Position numbers and translations under genes: made by a program | Part shown: piece after piece, positions 1-11,937 of the stretch | Layout of the letters: every line of letters begins with the position of its first letter | Numbering within the stretch: position 1 is the stretch's first letter | Notes under the pieces: model-generated | Database searches by the model: none | Told to the model about the DNA's origin: nothing | The model's input: the letters and a program-made list of their open reading frames with translations, nothing else | Origin: Brassica napus | Lineage: Eukaryota; Streptophyta; Magnoliopsida; Brassicales; Brassicaceae | Assembly (NCBI RefSeq): GCF_020379485.1 | Contig: NW_026014653.1 | Location: 124,001-188,000 of the forward strand | Length of the DNA: 64,000 bases | Direction of reading: 5' to 3'

Positions 1-23
1 CCTACGTTTCTTTCATAACGTAG

Positions 24-2000
24 TTTTTTTTTTTTTGGTAGGCGACAGGGAACAAAGGTCCCCTATCATTTATTCAAATCCAAACCTATTACAAATAAAC
101 TTGTCGGGACCTAGCAATCCCATAAACATCATCCAACAGGATGGAAGCAACATGCTCCGGAACCAACTCAAAGTAATGAACACCAAAAGATAAAGAAAAC
201 GCATAGTTGGCTAATCCATCTGCTAGACAATTAGCTTCCCTATACACATGCGAAATTTTGACTAACCAGTCTCTCGAAATAAAGCCATAGCACAAGCGTA
301 CTAGGAATGACAGGGGATGAGCATCATGAATCCCTGTTTTAAGAAACCCCACCACAGTTGCAGAATCAACCTCCACCTCTAGCCTCCGTATCCCATTTTC
401 CCATGCTATAGCGAGGCCGTAATAGACACCCCACAGTTCTGCTAATGTAGCTGAGCAGATACCTATATTAACCGCGAATCCTCCTTTCCACTCCCCATTC
501 TCATTGCGCATAACTCCACCAGCTGTAGCCAGTCCCGGATTTCCTCTGGAAGCTCCATCAGTATTTAACTTGCACCATCCATTTGAAGGTCTTCGCCATT
601 TGATATGTCGCTCTTCACGTAGGCCAACAGCTGAATGTAACCTCAATTTATTGTTCGCTAGAATCACCTCATGCGTCTTGTCCTTAACAAATTGAACTCT
701 ATCCCGACATTTCCCGGTTTCTCCAAAAACATATCCACACCTTCATTTCCAACACCACCACACTGTCAATGCGAACATTGTAGGCCACCGCTCCCCATTA
801 GCTGACTGAGCACTTGTTAAATTTTCATAAAGCCATTGTAAGAGTGATTGATCAAAGAATCTCTATTGTTTGCTCGGATCTACCAGCCTTCTCCAAAGTC
901 CCATTGATGCCGAACAATCGCGAAGGGTATGAAGGATTGTCTCATCGCCGTTCTTACATAACTGACACATCCCATTGTCACTCAAATGTCTACGCTTCCT
1001 CTCCATGTTTGTCATGATAACCTGGTGAGAAACCAACCATAAGAAGACTCTGACTCTCTCTGGTACTATCACACGCTACACTCTATCGTAAAAAGCATTC
1101 ATATTTGGCCTCGGTTTCTCATCTTTCGTCAATAATGCATACGCTGATTTGACTGAGAAGAGTCCATCTTTACTGCCTCCCCACGACATTCTATCTCTAG
1201 CTTCTGTGACGTCATCAATTACCACCGAAGCCAGACATAGCCTATGCTCCATTGAAATATACGGTTCAATACATTGTATTAACCATCCTCTCCCACTCTG
1301 CCATAAGTCTCGAGCCTTTTCCTCCAATAACTCTTCCGGAATGTCCACTGTACTCAGGCTCTGTAATGGCTCATGCATCAGCCAATTATCTTTCCAGAAG
1401 CGTACTCTGCAACCATCTCCTAGAATCCAACAAGTGCCTGGAACCACACAAGCTCGAACTCCCAGTATTATACTCCTCCATGTCGGGGACCAAGTTCCTT
1501 GAGGTACCAACCATGATGATTCATGTATCTCCCCTACCCGAAACTTCTTGCGCAAGATCTGTACCCATAAATCGTCATGTGTATTCAACACCCTCCAACC
1601 GAGCTTCGCTAAGAGAGCAATATTCATCTCCCAAGTAACCAAGTGTTGTTTTCGGTTCCCATCCACACTCCCCCAGATAAACGATCTAGCAATTTTATCT
1701 AGTTGGTTCAGCGTCGACATGGGTAAAGCTATCGAACTCATTGTGTGTACCGGGATCGATGAGAGGACAGATTTGGTAAGAGTTATCCTTCCTGCTAAGC
1801 TCAAAAATCTTCTCTTCCAACCAGCCAGTTTTGAAGACATTCGCTCAATGACTGTACCAAAAGTCTCTTTATTAATCCTCTTTTGCAGAACCGGCATACC
1901 CAAATACTTTCCCAAGTCCTTTGTTGCTTTAATCCCGCTTTCATCACTGAACAGAGTACTAATCAATCTTTGTGTTTTATGGGGCGTAATATTGTTTTTT
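24..2000 (-). mobile_element. Degenerate L1-type LINE fragment (RT C-terminus, zf-RVT, RNase H)
   Basis: On the minus strand a single reading frame runs from about 2000 down to 89. It first resembles the end of a plant L1 reverse transcriptase (motif DLGKYLGMP near 1925, then LAGWKRRFLSLAGRITLTKS). Next come the zf-RVT region (VRVFLWL, then CQLC with a downstream HTLRDC) and an RNase H domain (LNTDGASRGNPG, ELWGVYYGL, VYREANCLADGLAN). The frame is broken by at least three in-frame stops, near 1073 (TAG), 863 (TAG) and 745 (TGA), so it is dead. The endonuclease and RT catalytic core are missing, fitting 5' truncation. A T-run at 24-37 on the plus strand is the poly(A) tail of the minus-strand element. 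No target duplication was found. Family assignment is from motif recognition. Confidence 0.85.
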
Positions 2001-3280
2001 TGTTGCGTTTTCTCAACTATTTATGTCTTCCTTATTATTATTTTATTACTATAGAAAAAGAGTATATATATTTCGTATATATCGATATTTTGGATGGCAA
2101 CTAAAATAAATGGTCGGTGAATTAATTTCGAGTTGACTTCTAAGCCCGGTATAAAGAAATGTGTAAATGTTTGTGGGGTTCCTGAAAGCTTAATCGTCAT
2201 GGCAAAAATTGATTTTGGACACCAAAATTAAAGAGCTTGTGGAAATAGTCTATATATATATACAATAAACATTAAAAAGATAGTTTACAAAAAAAAAATT
2301 AAAAAGATATATATATATATAATAAACATTTAGAACAACTCTTCATTTTTACATTAATTTTATATTCACATTATCCATACGAATTAATACAATTATTTTG
2401 TCAGCAATTTCATTAAAATTATGAAATAATTTGTTTTTTAGAAAACAAAAAAAAAGTTTAGTTTAAACAGGGAAAGTATAATTTCTCAGGACGACTTTTT
2501 CATTCGATTATTAAAACGATAGCATTGAGAAACCAAACCCGTTCTTCTCCATCCAGAAACCTCCATGTACGTAAACCAAGTAAAGAAAATCATTTCGGGC
2601 ACGTATGTACGAAAATTATATATTTTTTTCAAATGTAGTCCTTGGCGCATATATGTAGTCAAAACTCAAAAGAGGGGATAAATACGAGCATTATAGAAAA
2701 TGTGAATATTTTCAAATTTCAAATACAAATGTGACACGTGCATTTTCTGATTGGACACTTTTCTAGTTGGTCAAATTTTGTGAACTTGATATGTAAATAC
2801 TCCACAATCGACATTTTCCAGTCTAATAAGTGGGAACATACAGTAGCTGGAATTTATTCACACCATTTTGATTCTATATCACTTTTCAAATTCAAATAAT
2901 ACTATCGATCAACGATTTGCTAGTCTAATAATTAAAAAATGTCTACATATTTTACCACTCGGATTCAATTTTTATTGAGAATAACTATTTACATTATTCA
3001 TGTTTATATTCACACCATTTTGATTTTATATCAATTTTCAAATCTAAATAATATTATCTGATGTTTTGTCGATCTAATGGTAAAAAAATGTCTAATAGAT
3101 CAGATCCGGACATACGGTGCTCTTCGGAGAATCAACTCATCTGACCATCACTTAATCTAGTTTTAATGTGTAGATTCCAAAAATATGACATTATGCCACT
3201 CAAATTCAATTCTCGTTAGAAATAATTATTTACATTAATTGGGTTTATGGCAAAGAGTTAAACCCACTTTTTTTAAATGG
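2001..3280. other. AT-rich intergenic DNA with a diverged duplication
   Basis: No gene is seen. The stretch is AT-rich with poly(A/T) and short TA microsatellite runs. Two related segments start near 2856 and 3008, beginning with ATTCACACCATTTTGATT. They share later blocks (TTTACATTA before GTTTAT near 2995 and 3235), so this is a diverged duplication of about 152 bp. The second copy carries an extra block around 3095-3160. Confidence 0.55.
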
Positions 3281-3420
3281 TGGCTTTAGTGGTAAAAAAG
3301 TTGGGGCATAGTGTAAACTCATCTGTCTTGAGTTCGATTCATTCTAGGAACAAAATCATTATTATTTGGTCAATATGAACTTGGGTTTCAGCCCATTTAA
3401 TTTACATGGTAGTACATTAA
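3278..3420 (+). mobile_element. tRNA-derived SINE-like fragment
   Basis: A pol III A-box-like sequence TGGCTTTAGTGG (3281-3292) is followed about 40 bp later by a B-box-like GAGTTCGATTC (3330-3340). This is the internal promoter layout of tRNA-derived SINEs. The body fades near 3420. No clear tail or target duplication was found, so it may be a fragment. Confidence 0.45.
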
Positions 3421-4065
3421 CAAATGATTTGGCTACAGCTTGGTATTAGTCGAAAGATATTTCAAATTCAAATATAATATAAGTCTAGTAACATTAAGTG
3501 GATTTCTCCCAAGACCGATTAGATCTGCCGATAGAACATATTAAAAAAACAATCCCATTTGATAAGGCCCTTGTTTTGGCGTCTTGAAACTTTAATTTCA
3601 TTGTAACATAAATTAACATATATATATATAAATTAACATATTGTCCAAATTGGATTAAAGTTAGGTTTTAGAATGTAAAAGATAATAATATAATATAACA
3701 CATTGACACTATTCCAAAAAATCAAGAATGGTATTGTTCAAACGGTTAAACCATTAAAACAAATTTTATATAGTTAGATGTTTTTGAAAGTAGATACTAT
3801 TCGTCATCATTATGTTTGCATGGTACAAATTAATAACTTTCATAACATTTTTCATATTTGACTTGAGAGTATATGCACTCGTATCTTTACCACTGAATCA
3901 CGCAAGTCAATTTTACTTATAAAGATCAAAATTTCAACCAACCAAGAAATAACCGTAGCTGCGTTAGATCAGAAAGATAGCTAGCGATATCAATTACAAA
4001 ACATCATCTTATTCACTGTTCTCTTTCTGTAACAGATTATATATAAATATTCATTGAGAAATATT
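3421..4065. other. Intergenic, nothing recognised
   Basis: AT-rich DNA with a TA run near 3620. No coding or transposon end could be supported. Confidence 0.5.
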
Positions 4066-4069
4066 CCCT

Positions 4070-4228
4070 TTGTTCCAAAAAGTTAAATTTTCTTGATTTT
4101 TGTTCTATAAAATATTTTTTTTTATATTTTATATTAAAAAAACATAATTAAAAAATGATTAAAAATTATTGTTATTAGTTTTAAAAATATATAATAACAA
4201 TAAATAATAAACTAAATTGGAACAATGA
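4070..4228. mobile_element. Stowaway/mariner-like MITE
   Basis: The left end reads TTCCCTTTGTTCCAAAAAG. The right end, reverse complemented, reads CTCTCATTGTTCCAATTTAG. The two form imperfect terminal inverted repeats of the CTCCnTTnGTTCC type around an almost pure AT core of about 120 bp. Size and ends fit plant Stowaway-like MITEs. The TA target duplication is not clean. Confidence 0.5.
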
Positions 4229-6325
4229 GAGCAACAGATAGGGGATCTGGATCTAGGTCAGAATCCAGACTCATTGAAGGCACAAACCTAGCTAGTACCA
4301 CCATTTTTATGGAAGAAAAGAAGAGGGAAAGGCAAAAAGAAAAAAATTGGTTAGCTTTTTAGTTAAAATTTAAGAAACGGATTCTTATATTCCGTTAAAA
4401 ACCTCATCCTAAGAACCTCCAAATAATCATGGTCTAAACACCAACAAAAAAATCATACCGATAATAACATAACACCTATTAAAACTTCTCGCTTTTTACT
4501 TTTATGCTCATTTGAGAGCCGTCTCTCTTTTCTCTCCTTATATTTCTCTTCATCTCTCATACTTTTTTACACTGATATCATTATTTTAATAACAAGAACA
4601 CTTGGAAGGTCTCTACAACAATTTTTTAAAGCCTACAGTCTCTACAACTACTTCCAATCGGACCCAAATCGTGTACGAAAAGAGCTTTTGTTTTTATTTC
4701 AAGAACCGGAGTTTTCTACTATTTCAAAAAAAAATGGTTTAGTAACTGTCACTGAAATTGAAGCTGTGTCTACATGCATTAAATGGTTTGTGCTTATTCA
4801 CTATTGGAGGATTTGATTATCAACTAGATTGTGATAATCCTTGGTCAGAGCTAGCAAGGAAATTAAGTGGTTCTGCAAGTTTTTTGGGTTTGACCTTTTT
4901 TGTTTACGTTAATGTCCTCTGCGCATCCGTTGGTTTTTCTTTTGATATTTGTATAACTGTTCTTTTGATATTTGTATAACTGTTGTATTCCCCTTTGTTT
5001 AGGGCTTAAGCTTCTGGGAAAACTTTGTTTTCGCCGGGAAACTAGTGTTCCGCTGGCTAAGTGCATCACCCTTGTATCTTATCTTTGAATCTTTTAATGT
5101 TATAATGTTTTCAGGGTTAAAAAAAAATAGTAACTGTCACTAACTACACGTATGTGATCACTATAAGCAATATTACTTTTATCTTTCCAATCAAATAACG
5201 AAAATGAACCCCCACCCCTTCTCAAAGTCTTGGATCTGCTTTATTTGTAAGTTTTGCGGCTGAAATGGGAGATTAGGGGAAGATATTATCATATACATCA
5301 TACCATACTAAAATCGTTTGGTAATATATTTGATTATTTAATTTAGTGGAAAATCCTTGGTTGAAAATATATATGCAAGAACATGTACGTAGCCTCCCTA
5401 CTTCTTTTTTTGGTCAAAGCCTCCCTACTTCAATATCCAGTATTTACATTGAGAAGGATATATATATATATACACATGAGGATCTCGAATGCCTCCACAC
5501 GGCGCATACGCCATTCCACATTTCTTAATACAAGAAAAATTAATATTCTAGATTGAAACATGTAATTCCTCTGTGTCCCTATATAATAATTATTTTATGA
5601 AATAATAATTTTAGAGTCTTTTAACAGTGACATGTTTTATTAGATAACTTTTTGTTAAATCACTAACTTTTTCCAATCATGGTCTATATTTTTCTGAAAT
5701 TACAAAAAAGAAATTCTTCTTTTTAGTTATAGAAAAACACCTAAAACACTTATATTTAGCTTGAAATTTTTATGAAATCATTAAATCTTATCAAACATAC
5801 AATTATAATCTCACAGAAATATATGTACAATCACTGCAAAAAAACTACAGTTACAAGAAAATAATATACCGCCTTAATTTTTTTAAAAATGATACTGCCT
5901 TAATTCTATAGCAAAACAAAAAAAAAAAACTAAAACTACACATTGTTTCAATCAACCTCTTATTAAATACAACTTTTAATATGTAAATATATAAGTGGTT
6001 GTAAATAATTGATATAAAATCTAAGATCCCTTTATATAAACCCTGAAATTCAATATTACTAGGATTAAATAAACTAAAATTTTCTTCTTCTTTCTTAGTT
6101 ACACATTACCACAGTACCTGTGTGTTGCATCCAAATTGAAACCTAAATTTATCATATTTATTCTGCGACATAGGCGTTCTTGTAGATCCAAACTAAAATA
6201 AATTTGGTATAGTCTGCAGCCTCCCTTTTCTTATACTAATTCTCGTAGTTCTTTCAAAATATTTAATAGGTTTTTTAGTCGTTTTAACAACCTAGTATTC
6301 TAAATTTGTATGCTAATGCTCTGTT
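4229..6325. other. Intergenic, no gene supported
   Basis: AT-rich with short ORFs only (for example 4758-4979), none showing a recognisable domain. A direct repeat of TTCTTTTGATATTTGTATAA occurs near 4937 and 4961. A TA microsatellite lies near 5457-5472. Confidence 0.5.
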
Positions 6326-6962
6326 TAGGGCTGGCAAAAAAACTGAATCCGAAGAACCGAACCGAACCCGATCCGAAAAAGTAGTACCGAATCCGAACTG
6401 AAATTGATTAAATATCCGAACGGGTACAAAATTTTGGTATCTAGAGAACCGAAACTGAACCCGACCCGAACCGAAGTATTTCGGGTACCTGAATGTATCT
6501 GAAATACATTTATATATCTAAATATATTAATTATTTTTAGATTTAATGTATATTAAAAACATCCAAAATATATAATATACTTTTAAGTTGTCTAAAATAC
6601 TTGAAAATATATACAAATAGCAAAAACTAAATGTCTAAAATAGCTAAAACATACTCTAAACACCAAAAATAGTTGAAATATCTACTGATTCTCTATCAAA
6701 AATATTCAATCGAAACCAATTTATATATAATATAGTATTTTATTCACTGATTTTGAGAAATTTAAACTATATATAGAATTTTAAAATTTTAAAAATCATT
6801 TAAATTGGTTATCCAAACCCGAACTGAATCCGCAAAGATTCGAACCGAACCCAAATCAAAATTTAAAAATAACCGAATGAGGCTAAAATCTTTAATCTCG
6901 AAAATCCGAAACTTGAATAAATCCGAACCGAACCCAAACGGTTACCCGAACGCCCACTCCAA
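6326..6962. mobile_element. Non-autonomous hAT-like element with CCGAAC-rich ends
   Basis: The left end is TAGGGCTGGCA and the right end, reverse complemented, is TTGGAGTGGGCG. They form weak terminal inverted repeats. The flanking octamers GCTCTGTT (6318-6325) and TCTCTGCT (6963-6970) match at 6 of 8 positions, consistent with an old 8-bp hAT target duplication. Both ends carry runs of CCGAA/CCGAACC in the same orientation around an AT-rich core. No transposase is encoded; the 6805-7008 ORF is a product of the repeat. Confidence 0.55.
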
Positions 6963-6970
6963 TCTCTGCT

Positions 6971-7242
6971 CATCTAGACATCTACAACGTGTTCTGTCAT
7001 GCAATTAAAACGAAAAGTTGTAAAGCTTATATTTTTATTGTCTTTATAGAATGTCAACAAGTTAGAAACAATTAAATGTTATACTATAATAATACAAGTT
7101 GCAGGCTTGGTTCAGACAATTTTTTTATTTTTTTTTGAAACAAGGTTCAGACAATCGAACTCATCATTGTAACGTCCATTTTTTGTTTTTGTAATTAATG
7201 AGACATGATACCGTGTGGGGGCATATAAAGAAACAAATAGAA
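6971..7242. other. Intergenic, nothing recognised
   Basis: Short AT-rich stretch between two small hAT-like elements. Confidence 0.5.
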
Positions 7243-7250
7243 ATCAACGT

Positions 7251-7496
7251 CAGGACCGGCTCAATATTGTTGAAGATTTTAATCAGTAATATTTAATACA
7301 TTTGTAATTAAGATAAAACTATATACATATCAAATAATTTTGGATCATTTTCAATTTTATTTATTATTTATTATTTATTATATATAAATATATAGATTTA
7401 TAAAAAAATTAGGCTATTTAACTATTATTATACGGGGAACACGGACTTGGACCCGGGACAGTCGCACGGCTTATCTCTCCTTGTGAGCCGGCCCTG
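7251..7496. mobile_element. hAT-type MITE, 246 bp
   Basis: Terminal inverted repeats are CAGGACCGGCTCA on the left and TCAGGGCCGGCTCA (reverse complement of the right side), with the right end at CCCTG (7496). Flanking octamers ATCAACGT (7243-7250) and ATCAACAT (7497-7504) match at 7 of 8 positions, the 8-bp duplication typical of hAT. It has no coding capacity. Confidence 0.75.
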
Positions 7497-7550
7497 ATCA
7501 ACATTACTTCTAAATGTCTTTATGAACAACAGTAGTTTGGTACTTGGCAG

Positions 7551-8133
7551 TAGGCCTGAGACGGATCGGATATCCGGACAATTTTAAAGTATCCGGATCC
7601 GGATCCTTATCCGGCGGATCCATAATTTTACTATCTTTATCCGGATCCGGGGTTCTCGGATATCCGAGTGTCGGATATCCTTTTAAAAATTGTAATATCC
7701 GGCGGATATCCGGATCCGGATTTGGATTCTTGAAATAAATAAATAAATAATATTTATATATATATAAAATATTAACAATAATTTTAAAATATTACAAAAT
7801 TTATATAAAATTTACATGTATAATTATTTTTATGTATAATATTAAAAAATTCATATAAAATTTACATATACTATTATAAAAATAAAAATATATTAAATAA
7901 AATTAGTTTTTATATATAGATATTATTATTTTTGAAATAGTTATTAATAAAACTTACGGATCCGGATATCTGGACTAAAAAATCAAGATATCCGGATCCG
8001 GATTCGGCTTTAACGGATCCAACATTTTACTATCCGGATCCGTATTTGGCCCCTCCGGATATCCGGATTTTCGGATCGGATCCGGATCGAATATCGGCTC
8101 GAATCCGGATCTCGGAAAAAAGTCTCAGGCTTG
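7551..8133. mobile_element. Non-autonomous hAT element with GGATATCC arrays, 583 bp
   Basis: The left end TAGGCCTGAGAC pairs with the right end (reverse complement CAAGCCTGAGAC). Flanking octamers CTTGGCAG (7543-7550) and CTTGGCAT (8134-8141) match at 7 of 8. Both subterminal regions are packed with GGATATCCGGATCCGG-type palindromic repeats around an AT-rich core. No transposase is present; the 7544-7738 ORF is translated repeat. Confidence 0.75.
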
Positions 8134-8141
8134 CTTGGCAT

Positions 8142-9432
8142 GGTTTCTCTAATTCTTATCTACGTGATGTACATAAAACAAAATTAGAGTGTTTTTATTT
8201 GATTTGGTTTTAATCAAAAATGCGGCCGAGTTGGTCGATTTCGCGCCGGTTAAACGCAACTCGGTGCTGCTCCGCCGCGATTGTGTTATTCGGGTAGAAA
8301 CTCGGACTTGAAAAAAAAAGTATACATATTTTGATTTTCCGGTTCGAAATCGGTCCTTTAAGCATAGATCTATCATATTTCATTGTTACGGATCAAGAAT
8401 CGAAGCTAATCGTCAAAGAAAAAAGATGATTTATGTTTTAAAAAAAACGGATGTCAACTAGGGTTTGAGAAGAAACAGGCCGGGAGGAAGATGATGAAAG
8501 TCAAATTACTGATATGTCCTTCATTAATTAAATGTAAAAAAAAAGCCAAAAAATAATTTTTTTGGTAATCGAACCCAGAAGAAAAGAACTAAATCAACTT
8601 AATGTAATCTTAATGTAATCGATGGACTACTATACAACGTTTGGTATAAACTATCAAAACAATTTTAGATATAGGATAGGACAATTCAAAAATGTGAAAA
8701 TATTTAATTTTTTATAAAAAATTATTTTCCGAATACTTTTCGATTTTTTTCTGATTTTCTAGATCCAGGTCGAGCCTATGTATAGCGTCTAGCGCAATTT
8801 GGAACGTGGGTTTTAATTAACTTTAGTGGTTTTATTAGAGAAAGTGTAGTCAAAGATTACGATTCAGCGATTTTTCTTTTCCAAAGACTTGACATTGACT
8901 AATCGGTTTACCACGGCCTCTTTCTAACAAACAGTAAACGAATTTTTTTTTTTTCAATTCACTCAATATTTATTAAAATATTTATAGTCTCGAAAAGATA
9001 ATATTTACTTCATATCCAAAATAAGAGATACGATTCTGTATAGATACGATTTACTGAATCTGTATCCATATGATGATAGGAATATGACTTATCGGTCCCA
9101 TATTTTGAGCAAGAGGCCATGGACATGGCCAACTCGTGTACAGGAAAACAATTATAACGCATAACGTTAAAACCAATGATTTCTTTTGAAATTATTGAAC
9201 TCTGCGGTGAAAAATTCCAAATTAATTGGGAGGCTCGAATATAATGTCCTCTCAGTTATGATACTGGTACGATGGTCGATATAACATTATAACATATCAA
9301 TCTCAATTATTGTTTGTGACATTAAATTCTCTCTAGCCATAATGCTCTTCGTCGACATTCATATTAATTAAACTCGAAGAAGAGAGTACTTTTGTCATAT
9401 ATTACATCTATGATATATGTAAGCATCTGTCG
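8142..9432. other. Intergenic, no gene supported
   Basis: A small GC-richer patch at 8220-8310 and the start of a minus-strand ORF (8149-8376) show no recognisable domain. The rest is AT-rich and unassigned. Confidence 0.45.
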
Positions 9433-9702
9433 ACATGTGCATATATATACGCATGTTCTCCAGAATGTGAATTTTCATATCTATTATGTATATCAATTTG
9501 GATCGGTTGACAGTAGAAAAAATATATAGATAGGAGTTTAGCAGTCATTAGAACATAAATAATAAGAACATGTGCATATATATACGCATGTTCAGCAGAA
9601 CGTGAATTTTCATATCTATTAAGTATATCAAATTGGATCGGTTGACAGTAGAAAAAATATATAGATAGGAGTTTAGCAGTCATTAAAACATAAATAATAA
9701 GA
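9433..9702. repeat. 135-bp tandem duplication
   Basis: Two near-identical copies of 135 bp start with ACATGTGCATATATATACGC at 9433 and 9568. A partial third piece (ATATATAGATAGGAGT) lies near 9729-9744. The minus-strand ORF 9408-9791 exists only because the repeat is open. No function is evident. Confidence 0.8.
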
Positions 9703-9849
9703 ACTGCTAAGAAATAAATTGTAAAAATATATAGATAGGAGTCCGTAGGAACTACCAGTTTTGTGGGTATCAGGTTGGGCCTGTAGAGCATTGATCCTAA
9801 TCCTGCATGTCAATCGGTGACAGCTTGTCACGTAGAAGAGTTATTAATG

Positions 9850-10060
9850 TATGAGGTCTTCGTTTTGAAGAACGCCAAGAACGCCAAGCGCACCAACAAC
9901 CAAATTATGGAGTCAGCGAGGGTTCATAAATGAGCTTCGTGGGCTCAAGGCTGGCTCTGCAGGACACCAACCCTAACCCCTCATATGTGAGCCTTCACTG
10001 ACTGCCCCATGTAGGTTATTGGTGTGCTTGGCGTTCTTCGAACCCAAGACCTTACCCTTT
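9850..10060. repeat. Foldback inverted repeat with tRNA B-box-like sequence
   Basis: The arm GAACGCCAAGCGCACCAACA (from 9880) is repeated inverted at about 10015-10037 (GGTTATTGGTGTGCTTGGCG). Extended arms include AGGTCTT on both sides, giving roughly 45-bp arms around a spacer of about 110 bp. The minus strand of the right arm contains GGGTTCGAA, like a pol III B box. It may be an inverted SINE or tRNA-like remnant. Confidence 0.6.
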
Positions 10061-10313
10061 AACAACATTTTCAGAGTACAAGTTATCACCAATTGATCAA
10101 AGGGCACCGACCCTAACTCCTTACATGTGAGCATGGGTATGCAGGACGGATTGTCACATAAATTTTATACTCGAGTAGTTTCCTCATGTTGCGATGCAAG
10201 GAGATTTAGTAAGAGGCCATTTTATATGGCACTAGAAAAAAACTTATATACGAGTACCCATGTGTCTAAAGTTCTGTTGCAACCCTTGCTCGTATATGCA
10301 CACATATATATGG

Positions 10314-10712
10314 CCATGTTCGTTTACGGGTTGCGCGACCTGCGACTAAGATTATGTTCGTTTACGTGTCGCGCGACCGGCGACTTGCGACATGCGACTA
10401 AGCATGCGACCTGCGACTAAAACTATGTTCGTTTACGTGTCGCGCGACCTGCGATCTGCGACCTGCGACCAGTCGCACGATCAAAAATTTCTTAATTTTT
10501 AGTCGCTGTTTTTTTCGGGCGACTTAAATAGAACCCGCGACTGGTCGCGCGATCAGTCGCGTGACATCAAAACGAACAACAACCTGCGACTTGCGAGCTG
10601 CGACCAATCGCAGATCGCAGGTTACGCGACAGCAAAACGAACAACAACCTGCGACCTACGATCAGTCGCAGGTCGCAGGTCGCAGGTCGCGCGATAGGTA
10701 AACGAATATGTC
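10314..10712. mobile_element. TGCGAC-rich foldback MITE
   Basis: The left end ATGTTCGTTTACGGGTTGCG and the right end (reverse complement TATTCGTTTACCTATCGCGC) form terminal inverted repeats. The left end motif GTTCGTTTACGTGTCGCGCG recurs internally near 10354 and 10428. CAAAACGAACAACAACCTGC recurs near 10567 and 10631. Between them TGCGACC units lie in both orientations, so the element can fold extensively. It has no coding capacity and no clean target duplication. The superfamily is not assigned. Confidence 0.65.
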
Positions 10713-11488
10713 AGTATCGACAGGTTCGTCTTATTTTATCGGATGTCTGGTTTAGTATTAATTGAACTTTTTTTTGTTGGATTTTTTAATATTAATTGAA
10801 CATTTGCAAGAACTTTATTTCCTTACCAAAAAAATACAGTTGTCCAATGTATGGTACGAATCATGAAGATGAGAAAAAGACCCAAGCTAGTAAAATCGAG
10901 GGGTCAGATTTTCATACTCTCGCTAGAGAGATCATGTTTAACAATTTTATGCATATATATATATATATATATGGCTAATTAGTTTATCACTATTTGACCA
11001 GTATAGGTCTAAGTTTCTATCCAAATAGTTAATATGGTGGATTATATCGTATGATCGGTATTTTCCCTAACATTAGTTGAAAAATATTTCAAATTCGGAT
11101 CATGAAGTATGGTAGTTAGTTCATTCTGCAGCACTAATTGTGTTTTTTATAGGGCGACCAGTCAGTCGTAAGATATATAAAAAAAAATTGTTTGTGGAAT
11201 TAAAAATGTCTCCTATTCGGGTATCAATACATCTTCTTGTTAGGATGTATACACTAATTGTAAATCATAATAGAAAAGAAAGGAAAAACGAATTCTCTAC
11301 TTTCTTTGTCAGCATTATGGAAAAAATGTAGATAAAATATTGCATGGATGTTTAGTTATCTTGGACCTTGGTTATATGTTTAACCCCATTACCAGCCAGA
11401 GAACTACTGCCAAAGAGGCGCACGAAAAGGCGTATTTTAGTTTTGTTCGAGCTAATTACATGTGTTAAAGTTTGGTTATACCAATATT
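10713..11488. other. Intergenic with (AT)n microsatellite
   Basis: An AT dinucleotide run lies at 10953-10972. Nothing else is recognised. Confidence 0.5.
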
Positions 11489-11779
11489 CAGGGCTGGCTC
11501 ATTACCATATAGGGTCTCGGACAACATAAATTTATATGCCCTATAATTATTAGTTTTAATATTATTTTTAAATATTAATATTTAAGATAATATCAAAAAC
11601 CACTAAAATAATTTAAACAGACTAACAAATTTTATTTTAATCCATTTTATGATTAAAATATTTTACATTAATATATGTACAAAATTATTTTATCTAAATC
11701 AAATATTATAACTTCATTTTTTTAAAATATTTGAAGTGGGCTCCCAAGCAGTTGCACCAGCCGCCCTTAGCTGTCCCTA
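11489..11779. mobile_element. hAT-type MITE, 291 bp
   Basis: The left end CAGGGCTGGCT and the right end (reverse complement TAGGGACAGCT) are imperfect inverted repeats. Flanking octamers CCAATATT (11481-11488) and CCAACATT (11780-11787) match at 7 of 8. The ends resemble the 7251-7496 element (CAGGRCYGGCTC), so the two probably belong to one family. Confidence 0.65.
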
Positions 11780-11937
11780 CCAACATTACAAGAAAATATT
11801 ATAACAATGTAAGTTAAAATTACTCATATATTAGAATTATTTGGGGGGCGGCAGTTAAAAATAACAAGTAATATAAGCTGTCCCTGCCAACATTACAAGA
11901 AAATATTATAACAATGTACGTTAAAATTACTCATATA
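11769..11937. repeat. 107-bp tandem repeat, with a third dispersed piece
   Basis: A segment starting AGCTGTCCCTACCAACATTA (11769) recurs at 11876 (AGCTGTCCCTGCCAACATTA), a period of 107 bp. The unit starts with the last 11 bp of the adjacent MITE. The later part of the unit (11821-11875) recurs again at 13047-13100. Confidence 0.75.

Noticed and set aside
2..23. CTACGTT...AACGTAG hairpin beside the LINE poly(A)
   Set aside because: Only 7-bp arms; no second copy or terminator context, most likely chance.
7544..7738. 64-codon ORF rich in G and S
   Set aside because: Translation of the GGATCCGG repeats of a non-autonomous hAT element.
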